DNA of 64,000 bases from Nitrosomonas sp. Is35 (GCF_033063295.1 NZ_JAWJZH010000001.1:1736001-1800000), one strand, 5' to 3'. Counted from the first letter of the stretch, positions 18,187-26,568 are shown. Notes: generated from the sequence alone by a model not told the origin. Program-made: numbers and translations.

Positions 18187-18541
18187 CGTATGTCCTGATA
18201 ATTACTTTTGCTGGTGGTGGCGTTGTTGTGTTGTCAGATTCAGCATTTCTTTCTGACCAACCTGCTTGTGTTTTCAAGAAAAATATTTGTGCAGTTATAT
18301 CCCCTTCACGCGCTTTTGTTTTTAAAGAGCTAGCAATGCTTACTATCGCTGCTGTTTTGCCTTTTTTATATCTTGCCATCGCTTCAGGTTGCCTATCCAG
18401 AATCCTGCTAAATGTCCTTGCGGCAATCATAAAATAATCAGCTATTTGCGGTATTGTTAAAACAGAAGCCAAAGCTTCAAGCTGCGATAACTGTTCATCT
18501 GAAAGAACCTTTGGCGGCTTTGGGTTGAACGCTTTGGTCAT
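18161..18541 (-). CDS. Terminase small subunit
   Basis: Residues about 15-50 form a helix-turn-helix (LEALASVLTIPQIADYFMIA), followed by a Lys/Ala-rich coiled coil and the FFLKTQAGWSE motif typical of Terminase_2/P22-type small subunits. It recognises the packaging site. It is the first gene of the leftward late operon and overlaps the large subunit gene. Confidence 0.85.
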   Translation of the reverse strand: MTKAFNPKPPKVLSDEQLSQLEALASVLTIPQIADYFMIAARTFSRILDRQPEAMARYKKGKTAAIVSIASSLKTKAREGDITAQIFFLKTQAGWSERNAESDNTTTPPPAKVIIRTYDGRKPGSN

Positions 18542-18668
18542 TGTTTACCTGAGTGTTTATTTTTATTTGTGTAATTGTGCTTTATTTAAATATTTTCAAT
18601 TAAATATCAATAACTTAAAAGTATTGATATATTAATTTTATGATATTTACAGAATTTATTTTTTAATC

Positions 18669-18689
18669 AATAAAAACAATAATTTACAA
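18669..18689 (-). repeat. 21-bp repeat, copy B, upstream of small terminase gene
   Basis: Twenty of 21 bases match 3710-3730. The region 18542-18871 is AT-rich and non-coding; besides this repeat it holds the radical SAM promoter (18796-18823). A shared late promoter or activator site is likely, since both copies face minus-strand late genes. Confidence 0.5.
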
Positions 18690-18795
18690 CACGTTTTAAC
18701 GGCGTTTAATTTTATTTTTGATACTTACATATTGCCAGCCATCTAATAATTGCTCATACATCGGTTTATTAAGTCGTTGTAATTGTTTATTTATT

Positions 18796-18823
18796 TTGAT
18801 CAAATCAAAAAAGATGTTATAAT
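18796..18823 (+). promoter_or_regulatory. Promoter of the radical SAM gene
   Basis: TTGATC (18796-18801), a 16-base spacer and TATAAT (18818-18823) lie about 50 bases upstream of the gene. A strong AAGGAG ribosome site precedes the ATG. No operator repeat of the switch is visible. Confidence 0.6.
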
Positions 18824-18871
18824 TCAGTTGGTTGCATAACTTTATTAACCATCAATTAAGGAGTAATCATT

Positions 18872-19678
18872 ATGAAACCTCAATTCAACCCAGACGGCAC
18901 AAGCATAAAAGGCTGCTCATACATCTACGCCCCGAAAGGACAGGCCGGAGAGTACGCCCCTCTTGCAACCAATCCTTATCGAGGATGCGGCCACATGTGC
19001 GCTTACTGCTACGTTCCAAAAGTACTTCGCATGGACAGAGAAGAATTTAATTCCGGCGCAGTTGTTCGCCCCAATTACATTAAAAATCTTCGCAAAGATG
19101 CTGAAAAATACAAAGAACTCGGAGTTACAGAGCAGGTTATGTTTAGCTTCACGACAGACCCATATCCACCGCAACATCACATAGAGACAAGGCAAGCAAT
19201 AGGTATTTTGCGTGATCATGGTCTTGGTTTTTGCACGCTTACAAAGGGTGGAACAAGAGCGTTGCGAGACATCGATTTGTTCAGATCAAACAAAGATGCG
19301 TTTGCTACAACTTTGACAAGCCTTGACGACAGTTTTAGCAAAAAATGGGAATCCGGCGCGGCACTTCCAGGCGACAGATTGGAAGCGCTTAAAAAATTCC
19401 ATGACAAAGGAATTTTTACTTGGGTTAGCCTCGAGCCAACTTTAGATACTGAAGCTAGCATTAAGATCATTGAAGAAACTCATTCCTTTATCAGTTTGTA
19501 TAAGATTGGCAGAGTCAATTATCTTCCGATGACCAAAACCACTGACTGGGAAGATTACACTCTCAGAATACTTGACACAGTAAATCGCCTTGATGCCAAA
19601 CACTATATTAAGAAGGATCTGCAAAAGTATCTCCCTTCCGGCTACCCTAATCCGCTTCGCGTGCAGCAGCATCATTAA
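18872..19678 (+). CDS. Radical SAM protein of the SPL/Rv2578c type
   Basis: Residues about 30-47 contain TNPYRGCGHMCAYCYVP, a CxxxCxxC cluster (Cys37, Cys41, Cys44) that binds the 4Fe-4S centre for AdoMet cleavage. The rest follows the TIM-barrel pattern of SplB-like proteins (FTTDPYPPQ, LTKGG, WVSLEPTLD and a YKIGRVNY strand). It lies on the plus strand between two minus-strand operons, with its own promoter, and its 3' end overlaps the Trm1-like gene by 32 bases in a convergent way. A nucleic-acid modification or repair role is possible; the substrate is unknown. Confidence 0.85.
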   Translation: MKPQFNPDGTSIKGCSYIYAPKGQAGEYAPLATNPYRGCGHMCAYCYVPKVLRMDREEFNSGAVVRPNYIKNLRKDAEKYKELGVTEQVMFSFTTDPYPPQHHIETRQAIGILRDHGLGFCTLTKGGTRALRDIDLFRSNKDAFATTLTSLDDSFSKKWESGAALPGDRLEALKKFHDKGIFTWVSLEPTLDTEASIKIIEETHSFISLYKIGRVNYLPMTKTTDWEDYTLRILDTVNRLDAKHYIKKDLQKYLPSGYPNPLRVQQHH

Positions 19679-20225
19679 CGGTAAAGCAAAAATAATGCTT
19701 TCTGTTTTTTGATCTGTGAATTATTTTTTTCACCCCCATAAAAAACAGCCACTCTTTCAGATAATCCCAGCCCCTTCTCGCCACAAGAGACGGGGCTGAT
19801 TCTTTTATAGATTCCGGAAATTTAAGATCGTCAATTATTTTGTGTGGCAACGCACCGTGTATTGTTTGAATTGCAGTAACAAAAACCACGCCATTAAAAT
19901 TAGAATTGATCACTATATCTATTTGATCAGCAGGTATTCCGTAGGCATCCAAATCAATCACGTCGTAATCTGATAAATCAAGCTCAGTCAGAATTCTGCT
20001 GTTATCTCCGTGAATATGAAATTGCATCAAATCTATGCGCTTATCGATCGGCGTTCTCTCTACGCTTTTTCCTGATATTTTTTTTACCGACGACCATACC
20101 GCGCCTTTCCCGCCGAAACAATCCAGCACTTTTAATGGTCTGTTATTAGGCCATGGTGAATTTTTTATTCTCATCATCACCTTGTCTGCAAGGTGGTGAT
20201 TATCTGTCTTTTTAGTTGCTGGCAT
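19647..20225 (-). CDS. Trm1-like class I methyltransferase, short
   Basis: Residues about 32-45 form motif I (VLDCFGGKGAVW), and residues about 89-100 read DYDVIDLDAYGIP, which corresponds to the DPYG/DPFG catalytic motif of tRNA guanine-26 N2-dimethyltransferase Trm1, here with Ala in place of Pro. The following VFVTAIQTIHGALPH also resembles Trm1. The 192-residue length is half of Trm1 and the tRNA-binding domain is absent. Start ATG 20225 overlaps the ParB-like gene by 14 bases. It may methylate guanine in DNA or RNA. Confidence 0.65.
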   Translation of the reverse strand: MPATKKTDNHHLADKVMMRIKNSPWPNNRPLKVLDCFGGKGAVWSSVKKISGKSVERTPIDKRIDLMQFHIHGDNSRILTELDLSDYDVIDLDAYGIPADQIDIVINSNFNGVVFVTAIQTIHGALPHKIIDDLKFPESIKESAPSLVARRGWDYLKEWLFFMGVKKIIHRSKNRKHYFCFTVNDAAAREAD

Positions 20226-20754
20226 AGTCAACCAACCCACCATTTTTTTCTATTTCGGATAGGACATCATCGATGTTTTTTATTGTTACCCCAACCGGTA
20301 TTGATAAAAGGATTCTTGTGCACTTAAGTGGCCTCAGCACCTCATTTTTTTCGTCAAGCTCTTCTTTTTCGATGTCATTATTAAAATCAATTTCACTTTC
20401 CATGCCGAGCTCAATAAGCTCGTTTACGTCAAATGTTTCAAGAAGCATTTCTTGATCCCATTCGCCAGACATGCCTTTTGGTGCGTTGTCCACAACCAAA
20501 AATCTTTTTTTCTTATCTTCAGAAAGGTTTGCTTTTCTTACCCATTCGTCTGGAATCTCTTTAAATCCAAGCTGAATTATCGCTTTCAGCCTTTGGTTTC
20601 CGCCGATAACTGTATTATCCTCATCAACCACAATTGGCCTTAGTGTCATGAACTCAGGGTCTTCTCTAATGCTTTCACAAAGACCATTTAAAGATTCAGC
20701 AGATATCTTTCTAGGATTGTTCTTCTCCGGTTTTAATGCTAATACTTTTATCAT
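20212..20754 (-). CDS. ParB/Srx-like nuclease-domain protein
   Basis: Residues about 11-65 have the ParB N-terminal fold: NPRKISAESLNGLCESI, then LRPIVVDEDNTVIGGNQRLK, where GGNQR matches the GERR-type nucleotide-binding box. Such phage proteins are not plasmid partition factors but usually accompany DNA modification or methylation genes. It overlaps the Trm1-like gene downstream, so the two are probably translated together. The C-terminal half is acidic and not recognised. Confidence 0.75.
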   Translation of the reverse strand: MIKVLALKPEKNNPRKISAESLNGLCESIREDPEFMTLRPIVVDEDNTVIGGNQRLKAIIQLGFKEIPDEWVRKANLSEDKKKRFLVVDNAPKGMSGEWDQEMLLETFDVNELIELGMESEIDFNNDIEKEELDEKNEVLRPLKCTRILLSIPVGVTIKNIDDVLSEIEKNGGLVDYASN

Positions 20755-20868
20755 TTTTATCCTGATTCTTTATGATCTTAATTATAATTCATTTCTAATT
20801 AAAAACTTATACCACAACATTCATTCATCAGTAAAAGCTTATACATTGAGCAAATTTTTTTCAGAACT

Positions 20869-20937
20869 TCATATTTTCTTACCAACAAATGACTGTCTAA
20901 CCTCTTCCCATTTTTTTACTATGCATCTTTTAGCCAT
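20869..20937 (-). CDS. 22-residue peptide between DksA-like and ParB-like genes
   Basis: An ATG at 20937 lies 3 bases after the DksA-like stop with GGGGTG just ahead; the frame reads MAKRCIVKKWEEVRQSF and ends after 22 codons near 20869. It is basic. It may be a real short peptide or the start of a decayed gene. The rest of the gap to 20754 shows nothing clear. Confidence 0.3.
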   Translation of the reverse strand: MAKRCIVKKWEEVRQSFVGKKI

Positions 20938-20940
20938 TAT

Positions 20941-21132
20941 TCACCCCAATTTAAACCTGTCTCTACATGGCGCGCAGAATCCGAACACCAATCTTCCGCT
21001 CTCCTCTTCGCAAGAGTCGCATATTCCAGGTAAACCCTCTGGAATTTCAGCCGCAGCCGCGCGTATAGCCGCAATATTACGCTCTTCCATTTTCTCTATA
21101 TGATCATTCGCCATGTCTGCTTCATCCGCCAT
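20941..21132 (-). CDS. TraR/DksA-like zinc finger protein
   Basis: The 63-residue protein has four cysteines in I-C-D-S-C (about 38-41) and F-C-A-P-C (about 53-57), the C4 zinc finger of TraR/DksA proteins, after a helical N-terminus rich in Asp, Glu and Ala. TraR-like phage proteins bind RNA polymerase and change host promoter use. The ATG at 21132 shares a base with the RusA stop. Confidence 0.8.
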   Translation of the reverse strand: MADEADMANDHIEKMEERNIAAIRAAAAEIPEGLPGICDSCEEESGRLVFGFCAPCRDRFKLG

Positions 21133-21569
21133 CACGCCGCCTCCAAACTCAATTCACGCACAATCACAACAACGCCTGGCACATCGGCATAGCGCTTCTT
21201 TTGCCTCGTCTCGACGATTTGAACATCATCTTTGTAAACCACGTTGTTCATTCCATCTGCGCATGCTTTGAAAATGTTGTCTATGTCTGGCTTCTTCGTG
21301 GGCATGAGCAAACCCTGAATTGCCTGCGCTTTCTTCTTGAGCGACCAGGATTCAGGAATCGGAAGTCTGATATCAAGCTCCACCGACACAGCGCCCTGGA
21401 TCAAATCTCGCCCTGCCATAGCGATCATGGCTGAATGCGCCACCAGCCCTTCATAATTGGCTGTCTTTTCCGGCGTGTACATGGTGATGAACTTTCCGCG
21501 CCGAGCAGCTTTCGCCCTACCTTTACCGACCGGCGCACCCGGCACCACGAATTGAATTTCAACTGTCAT
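21132..21569 (-). CDS. rusA: RusA-like Holliday junction resolvase
   Basis: The 145-residue protein has the RusA pattern: GxPVGKGRAKA (about 12-21), KPDIDNIFKACADGMN (about 92-107) and YKDDVQIVE (about 111-119), in which the Asp residues (Asp94, Asp96, Asp113, Asp114) form the metal site. It cuts four-way junctions during phage recombination and replication. It overlaps the 60-residue gene before it and the DksA-like gene after it. Confidence 0.9.
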   Translation of the reverse strand: MTVEIQFVVPGAPVGKGRAKAARRGKFITMYTPEKTANYEGLVAHSAMIAMAGRDLIQGAVSVELDIRLPIPESWSLKKKAQAIQGLLMPTKKPDIDNIFKACADGMNNVVYKDDVQIVETRQKKRYADVPGVVVIVRELSLEAA

Positions 21570-21748
21570 TTTCTTTCCTCAGCCTTTTTATTCCTGCGCC
21601 TAAATTTCAATTCATTGATAATCTGATCCGCAAGCGCGTCGCCGAACAGTTCTCGCCATTTGGCTATGCACCTTATCTTGTATTCCCTGGTAAAGCATAG
21701 CTCGATAAAATCCGCGCCCTCTTTCACCGTTGGCGCTCTATATTTCAT
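21566..21748 (-). CDS. Small basic phage protein, unknown
   Basis: A 60-residue basic protein (KYRAPTVKEGADFIELCF, ending KAEERK) begins at 21748 and overlaps the RusA start by 4 bases (ATGA). The coupling supports its reality. No motif is recognised. Confidence 0.6.
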   Translation of the reverse strand: MKYRAPTVKEGADFIELCFTREYKIRCIAKWRELFGDALADQIINELKFRRRNKKAEERK

Positions 21749-21838
21749 GTGTTTATTTCCAATAAGCTGTTGGTCAGATTAGTTTGGCTTCCTGCCCGAT
21801 TTAACCACGCTCTTTTAGCACCGCTGCGCGCTGCGGCA

Positions 21839-21976
21839 TCAAAGTTTCAGGCACTGTTGATCCAGTTCCCCGTCTATCCATGAGTGTTCGCTAAGCGGAG
21901 TTTCACCGCCGCGGCCAAGTCTTTCTAACCAACAGGTGGTGAGAACTGATCGACTTATTAGAGTTACTTCTTTCAT
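21839..21976 (-). CDS. 45-residue small protein in the ninR-like region
   Basis: An ATG at 21976 opens a 45-codon frame to a TGA at 21839-21841 (MKEVTLISRSVLTTCWLERL at the N-terminus). It fits the leftward early operon between the 85-residue frame and the 60-residue gene but has a weak ribosome site. It is too short to recognise. Confidence 0.35.
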   Translation of the reverse strand: MKEVTLISRSVLTTCWLERLGRGGETPLSEHSWIDGELDQQCLKL

Positions 21977-22025
21977 AGTTAATGATCGTCAATTCCCACC
22001 CCTCTTGATTCCGTCTCTCCGGCTG

Positions 22026-22154
22026 TCACGCATTCCGTACAGGGCGATTATTTAGTTGTATCTTCCCAGCGTTTAGGTGTTCACTGTGTTGCTGTACCAT
22101 CCGCAGCCACCGGTTTTGTGCGGCAAAGTTCTCTAAGACCGGTCTCCTACGCAT
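22026..22154 (-). CDS. 42-residue small protein, uncertain
   Basis: A frame from ATG 22154 to TGA 22026-22028 encodes a basic 42-residue protein rich in Arg, Gln and Asn (MRRRPVLENFAAQNRWL). It has no clear ribosome site. Together with the 45-residue frame it fills the 480-base gap 21749-22228, which has no larger gene. Confidence 0.3.
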   Translation of the reverse strand: MRRRPVLENFAAQNRWLRMVQQHSEHLNAGKIQLNNRPVRNA

Positions 22155-22228
22155 TTGCGTTTCATAGCATTTCGGCTAATCGTCAGGGAGATTGGTGCCT
22201 GTTGTCCGGTTACAGGCTCCGAATATTG

Positions 22229-22408
22229 CTACTTAATAACTTCTTTCACGGTCACGGATTTTCCGTCATAAACAACCAAAGAATGTGTCTCACCGTCCTG
22301 CAAAACTTTTGTATGAGTGCCGCCCTCATGGCACGGATCGCCAGATATTTCTATATGCACTTCTTTTTTACTCTCACAATGCGCTTGAATCGTTACTGTA
22401 GTTGTCAT
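22229..22408 (-). CDS. 59-residue beta-rich protein
   Basis: The start is placed at the ATG at 22408 with AAGGAATTGA ahead; a longer frame to 22486 has no ribosome site. The product alternates charged and hydrophobic residues (TIQAHCESKKEVHIEIS) and has a His/Cys/Gly-rich turn. It is a common phage accessory type with no known function. Confidence 0.6.
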   Translation of the reverse strand: MTTTVTIQAHCESKKEVHIEISGDPCHEGGTHTKVLQDGETHSLVVYDGKSVTVKEVIK

Positions 22409-22558
22409 TTCAATTCCTTGATTATTTAAAATTGCTCGGCTTGCACGAGACTCCGCTGAGTTTGCCGAATCCGCCATCAACTTCATGACGAACCCGGCTA
22501 CAGCCTCACTGATACTGGCCAGTGTTAACCGCCGCGAATTCGCAGCGGATCAGTGTTA

Positions 22559-22672
22559 TTAAAATTTCAAACCGCACCTAGCACACAAAACATGACCGTG
22601 TTTATTTGTAAATCTATGAGATGAGTCTTTCGGACATATTCGATTTAATACATCTTTAATTTTATTTTTCAT
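22559..22672 (-). CDS. 37-residue Cys4 zinc-ribbon-like protein
   Basis: This frame starts at ATG 22672 and ends in TAA at 22559-22561. It contains C-P-K-D near residue 13 and C-A-R-C-G near the end (VLCARCGLKF), a compact zinc-ribbon pattern. It fills the gap between the 98- and 59-residue genes of the leftward operon. Confidence 0.5.
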   Translation of the reverse strand: MKNKIKDVLNRICPKDSSHRFTNKHGHVLCARCGLKF

Positions 22673-22783
22673 ATTGTTATCAACCACATTTTCTAATTCC
22701 CCCGAATTCGATGGTTTTAACAAGCATGCAGGTTCCAAAATTTGCAGTACCCGCTTGTGTCAGGTAAGGAACCTGCATGCGTG

Positions 22784-23077
22784 TTAATTTGCTGGCGGAA
22801 GCTCATACCGGCACGTTATTGACTTCAAAAGCGCCTGATTTTCGTCGTCAATGTCGCATAACAACCACGCCTCATCGCCGGTTACTGGATGTTTAACCCA
22901 GTGCACACAGTAAAATTCACCGGATTCTGCTTGAGCTAGAATTCTTCGGTCTTTTGGTGCAGTTTCTGGTGGATTTTTCTTTGTTGCAGCCGCAAATCCG
23001 TCGATAAATGCCAGTTTTTCTCTTTTTGTAGATAAATCTGACATCCATCCAGCAAGAGCATCGTCCAATTTACCCAT
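22784..23077 (-). CDS. Hypothetical phage protein (97 residues)
   Basis: The ATG at 23077 shares a base with the upstream stop (TGATG), so translation is coupled. The protein has a helical N-terminus (KLDDALAGWMSDLSTK) and a C-terminal part with Cys and Trp residues (EFYCVHWVKHP). No family is recognised. Confidence 0.6.
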   Translation of the reverse strand: MGKLDDALAGWMSDLSTKREKLAFIDGFAAATKKNPPETAPKDRRILAQAESGEFYCVHWVKHPVTGDEAWLLCDIDDENQALLKSITCRYELPPAN

Positions 23078-23698
23078 CAAGCCACCTCAGTTTTATCAAT
23101 CAGACGCAGATCAGGCGCCGATATTTTCATAAATACACCTTCCTCAGCCTTTACCAGCTCAAGAAGTTTGTTGCTCGCTGCTGATCCATCGCGGTATGGC
23201 AACAATCCGGAAACATGCTTTGCAGTCAACCGCCCCTTTTCAACCGCCTCCATCAGAACATGCTCGCGGCTCCGATGATCGTGGCCAAGCGAAGGTGACC
23301 ACTGAACCTTGATTCCATCTTCACGAGCGCGCGAAACACGATCTTTGTACGCTTCGAGGAACGCCATGCGCGCCTGAACCGTGTCGCCCTCTTCGATCAA
23401 CTTGTAGCAAATGCCAAATGCCTCGGCCATTTCCTGAGTCCAAACCACAGACGATGATTCGTGCTTTGGAATCATTGTCCAAGCCTCTTCAGGGCCTGGC
23501 CTGCCGTCATCGATGCGGGACAGAACTGCTTCTACCGTGAGTTTTGATCTCAGTCCTTTGCGACATTTTTCCAGCGCTTTCATGATTTGTTGCTCGTCGT
23601 ATCCAGCCAAATCATTGGCCATGACACGGGCTGCATCGAGCGATAATTCTGTTTGCGTGAGTTCCGCAGTTACGGCTATTGCCTTGAGTAAATTTTCA

Positions 23699-24784
<1,086 letters not shown>

Positions 24785-24790
<6 letters not shown>

Positions 24791-24910
24791 AAAAAAATTC
24801 AGGCTCAAAAATTCATCTTAAAAACTTTTTAAAAAAATTAAAAAATTTCTAAAAAAATATTAAAAAAATAAAAAACTTTTCAAAAAAATTTGAAAAATTT
24901 CTCAAAAAAA
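24785..24910. other. Phased A-tract region upstream of the replication gene
   Basis: Runs of 5-7 A recur about every 10-12 bases over some 120 bases (for example near 24790, 24820, 24839, 24851, 24862, 24883, 24893 and 24904). Such phasing bends DNA and is common at origins and strong promoters. It lies next to the start of the replication gene. Confidence 0.5.
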
Positions 24911-24941
24911 CCTCCGGCTCGACCTATTTCGGCGCCGGAGG
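24904..24941 (-). terminator. Intrinsic terminator in the leftward early operon leader
   Basis: On the minus strand CCTCCGGC and GCCGGAGG (plus positions 24934-24941 and 24911-24918) form an 8-bp stem, followed by seven T. It stands between the YdaT-like gene and the replication gene, so leftward expression would need antitermination or read-through. Confidence 0.65.
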
Positions 24942-24997
24942 TAAAGGCCACGTCAAAACGAGAAATATTGACGGCTAGGAGTAATCTGGCCAACAAA

Positions 24998-25094
24998 CCA
25001 ACCGGAACAGTTAGGTAAACCGGTTGGCTATTGGGTTTTTCACACGATTTGAAGCGTATTACCCGTTTCAACACACCGGCCGGATTAAATCCGG
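24998..25094. promoter_or_regulatory. Structured leader with inverted repeats
   Basis: CCAACCGG at 24998-25005 pairs with CCGGTTGG at 25020-25027, and 25080-25094 is CCGGATT/AATCCGG. Together with the terminator these fill the 360-base gap between the YdaT-like and replication genes. The gap has a long minus frame (24880-25173) ending in GRAGGFF, which recalls P4 Ash proteins, but I do not call it as a gene. Confidence 0.4.
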
Positions 25095-25156
25095 TTCTGA
25101 CGCCAAATAATTCGGGCGCACGGGCTAAGTGGTTTCTTTTCATTAAGGAGGTTCTT

Positions 25157-25246
25157 ATGAAAAACTTGATCATTGTTTCTTTGCTTGAATTGGCTGCACA
25201 TTCAATGCTGATACCTGCGGATCAACCAGCGCTCTGGCTTTTCTGA
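25157..25246 (+). CDS. 29-residue antisense peptide with a strong ribosome site
   Basis: AAGGAGG stands 5 bases before ATG 25157 on the plus strand; the frame (MKNLIIVSLLELAAHSML) ends at 25246 and overlaps the end of the YdaT-like gene in antisense. The N-terminus is hydrophobic. The ribosome site is better than most around it, but no promoter is seen. Confidence 0.3.
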   Translation: MKNLIIVSLLELAAHSMLIPADQPALWLF

Positions 25247-25814
25247 CAACCTCTTCAAGTTGAATCAGTTCTTGTTGCGCTTTAACCCATTCATCCGGCG
25301 TTGCGCCATCAAGCAATTCGGTTATCGCTTGGCACGCCTCAGCGCCTTCTTTGATCAATGCCTTTAGGTGATTAACCGGCTTGTTATCGATAGGCTTTTC
25401 GGATTGATCGGCAGCACTTGCAACCAAATTCATTGATCTCAGCATTTCGTTTATGCAGCGGACTCTTAAGTCGCTTGGTAAAGATTGAATAATTACGTGC
25501 AGAAAATTGGTATCGAGGAAATTCTTGTCTTTGGTTCTATCATCCAGCCAGCGGAATATGCGCGTTGAATTGACTCTGTTGCGCGTGAATATGTCCGGAT
25601 GATTGGAGAACTGATCCAGTCCGGGCAACCCTTTTGGATAAATCTCATAGTATTTGTTGATGATCGCTTCAGCCGCAGTTTCCCGGCTCCAGTCGTTGGA
25701 TGATCTCCATTCCTCGACATGCTCTGAAACAATCGATATCCAAGTTTTTTTATGCGCGCTGTGTTGCATGACTTCCCTCAATATTTTTTCTAAGCTGGCA
25801 GCATGGGAAATCAT
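25170..25814 (-). CDS. YdaT-like regulatory protein
   Basis: Residues about 70-130 (NSTRIFRWLDDRTK, then IIQSLPSDLRVRCINEML) match the Rac-prophage YdaT family, where I-F-R-W-L is followed by a leucine/arginine-rich LPxxLRxR segment. The C-terminal half is a coiled coil (about 150-205). YdaT-like proteins act downstream of the YdaS/Cro repressor as cII-like regulators and can be toxic when overexpressed. It overlaps the YdaS-like gene by 4 bases. Confidence 0.65.
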   Translation of the reverse strand: MISHAASLEKILREVMQHSAHKKTWISIVSEHVEEWRSSNDWSRETAAEAIINKYYEIYPKGLPGLDQFSNHPDIFTRNRVNSTRIFRWLDDRTKDKNFLDTNFLHVIIQSLPSDLRVRCINEMLRSMNLVASAADQSEKPIDNKPVNHLKALIKEGAEACQAITELLDGATPDEWVKAQQELIQLEEVVRKARALVDPQVSALNVQPIQAKKQ

Positions 25815-26014
25815 GCTGCCTTATCTGAGTTCGTTTGTTCTTGCTGGAATATCTCTGGATATTCAAGTTTTACGTATGGCGGTATGCCTCTCACAGTCCA
25901 GTTATAAACGCGCTGAACCGTGTATCCAAGCCTGTTTGCAACAGTTGATACACCGCCCAAAGATTCAATCAACTTTGAGTCTGAGAGTATTTTTGTTTGT
26001 GTGTTTTTATCCAT
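25811..26014 (-). CDS. YdaS/Cro-like antirepressor
   Basis: The 67-residue protein from ATG 26014 has a Cro-type helix-turn-helix: LGGVSTVANRLGYTVQRVYN (about 18-37), then W-x-x-x-G-I-P, which is the YdaS/Cro pattern. It is the first gene leftward of the switch and should repress the CI-side promoter. The operator at 26024-26042 lies in its promoter. Confidence 0.8.
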   Translation of the reverse strand: MDKNTQTKILSDSKLIESLGGVSTVANRLGYTVQRVYNWTVRGIPPYVKLEYPEIFQQEQTNSDKAA

Positions 26015-26021
26015 GCAATAA

Positions 26022-26050
26022 ATACTAAACGAGTTGTTTAGTTTTTGCAA
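26022..26050 (-). promoter_or_regulatory. Cro-side early promoter
   Basis: On the minus strand TTGCAA (26045-26050) and TAGTAT (26022-26027) are 17 bases apart. The operator 26024-26042 fills the spacer and -10. The plus-strand CI gene would use the palindromic TTGCAA at the same place with a less well spaced TATATT near 26070. Confidence 0.7.
26024..26042. promoter_or_regulatory. Operator ACTAAACGAGTTGTTTAGT of the switch
   Basis: This 19-bp element is an inverted repeat with 7-bp arms and a 5-base centre. Two related sites occur at 29128-29146 and 29150-29168 over a second promoter. It should be the target of the CI-type and/or YdaS-like protein. Confidence 0.75.
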
Positions 26051-26061
26051 ACAATTTGTTT
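26049..26061. promoter_or_regulatory. Secondary inverted repeat AAACA-ATT-TGTTT
   Basis: This short perfect 5-bp inverted repeat lies between the diverging genes, 19 bases from the main operator. It could be a second binding site for Cro-like or CI-like protein. Confidence 0.4.
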
Positions 26062-26096
26062 CCATTTTTTATATTTAGAAGAAATAGAATCATTGA

Positions 26097-26528
26097 ATGA
26101 AAAAGGTTTGGGACGAATCCACTGATATGGGCAGGCTATTGATAGCAGCTAGAGCAAAATATCCGGATATAAAAAGGTTTGCGGATATTGCTAGACATTT
26201 GGATGTGTTCGACGCAGTCCTTACGAACTGGAAAAAAAGAGGAATTCCGGCCAATAAAATATTTGAGCTAAGTGAAATTTTTTCTTGCAACCCAAGATGG
26301 CTTGCCACCAATGAGGGGGAAATGAAAGAAACCAATTCCAATCAGTTTGGAATTAATTTTGATGAAGTAAATTTAGAGAAAATTAAATATTTTAAAGAAA
26401 AAATTATTCCAATGAGCGATGAGGAATTTTTAGCCAGGAAGGAATTATCTGAACAGGCAGATAGAGTTGCTGAGATTGCAAGAAGCAAGAAATCAGGAAA
26501 AGGGGAAAACGGTGGTGACGTTGAGTAA
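26097..26528 (+). CDS. Short CI-type repressor without a peptidase domain
   Basis: The N-terminal 75 residues are the Bac_CI_repr helix-turn-helix (DIARHLDVFDAVLTNWKKRG, then NKIFELSEIFSCNPRWLATNEG). The protein stops at 143 residues, whereas CI repressors of the S24 class usually have about 220; no Ser/Lys dyad or cleavage site is seen. The C-terminal half is a charged helix (about 90-140) that may dimerise. Without the peptidase domain RecA-driven cleavage is not expected. Confidence 0.8.
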   Translation: MKKVWDESTDMGRLLIAARAKYPDIKRFADIARHLDVFDAVLTNWKKRGIPANKIFELSEIFSCNPRWLATNEGEMKETNSNQFGINFDEVNLEKIKYFKEKIIPMSDEEFLARKELSEQADRVAEIARSKKSGKGENGGDVE

Positions 26529-26568
26529 TTGGTGCCACGACGAAGATTGCAAATGCAAATGCGGTTAA
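26515..26568 (+). CDS. 17-residue Cys-rich minigene, uncertain
   Basis: A GTG at 26515 with AGGGG ahead opens a frame ending CHDEDCKCKCG before TAA 26566-26568. It overlaps both the repressor stop and the start of the membrane protein. A similar Cys-rich tail (ERCKCKSG) recurs near 27761. It may be coupled to the membrane protein or be chance. Confidence 0.25.
   Translation: MTLSNWCHDEDCKCKCG

Noticed and set aside
24880..25173. 97-codon minus frame ending in GRAGGFF, resembling P4 Ash
   Set aside because: It crosses a terminator hairpin and I cannot confirm the family by eye; it is mentioned only within the leader feature.
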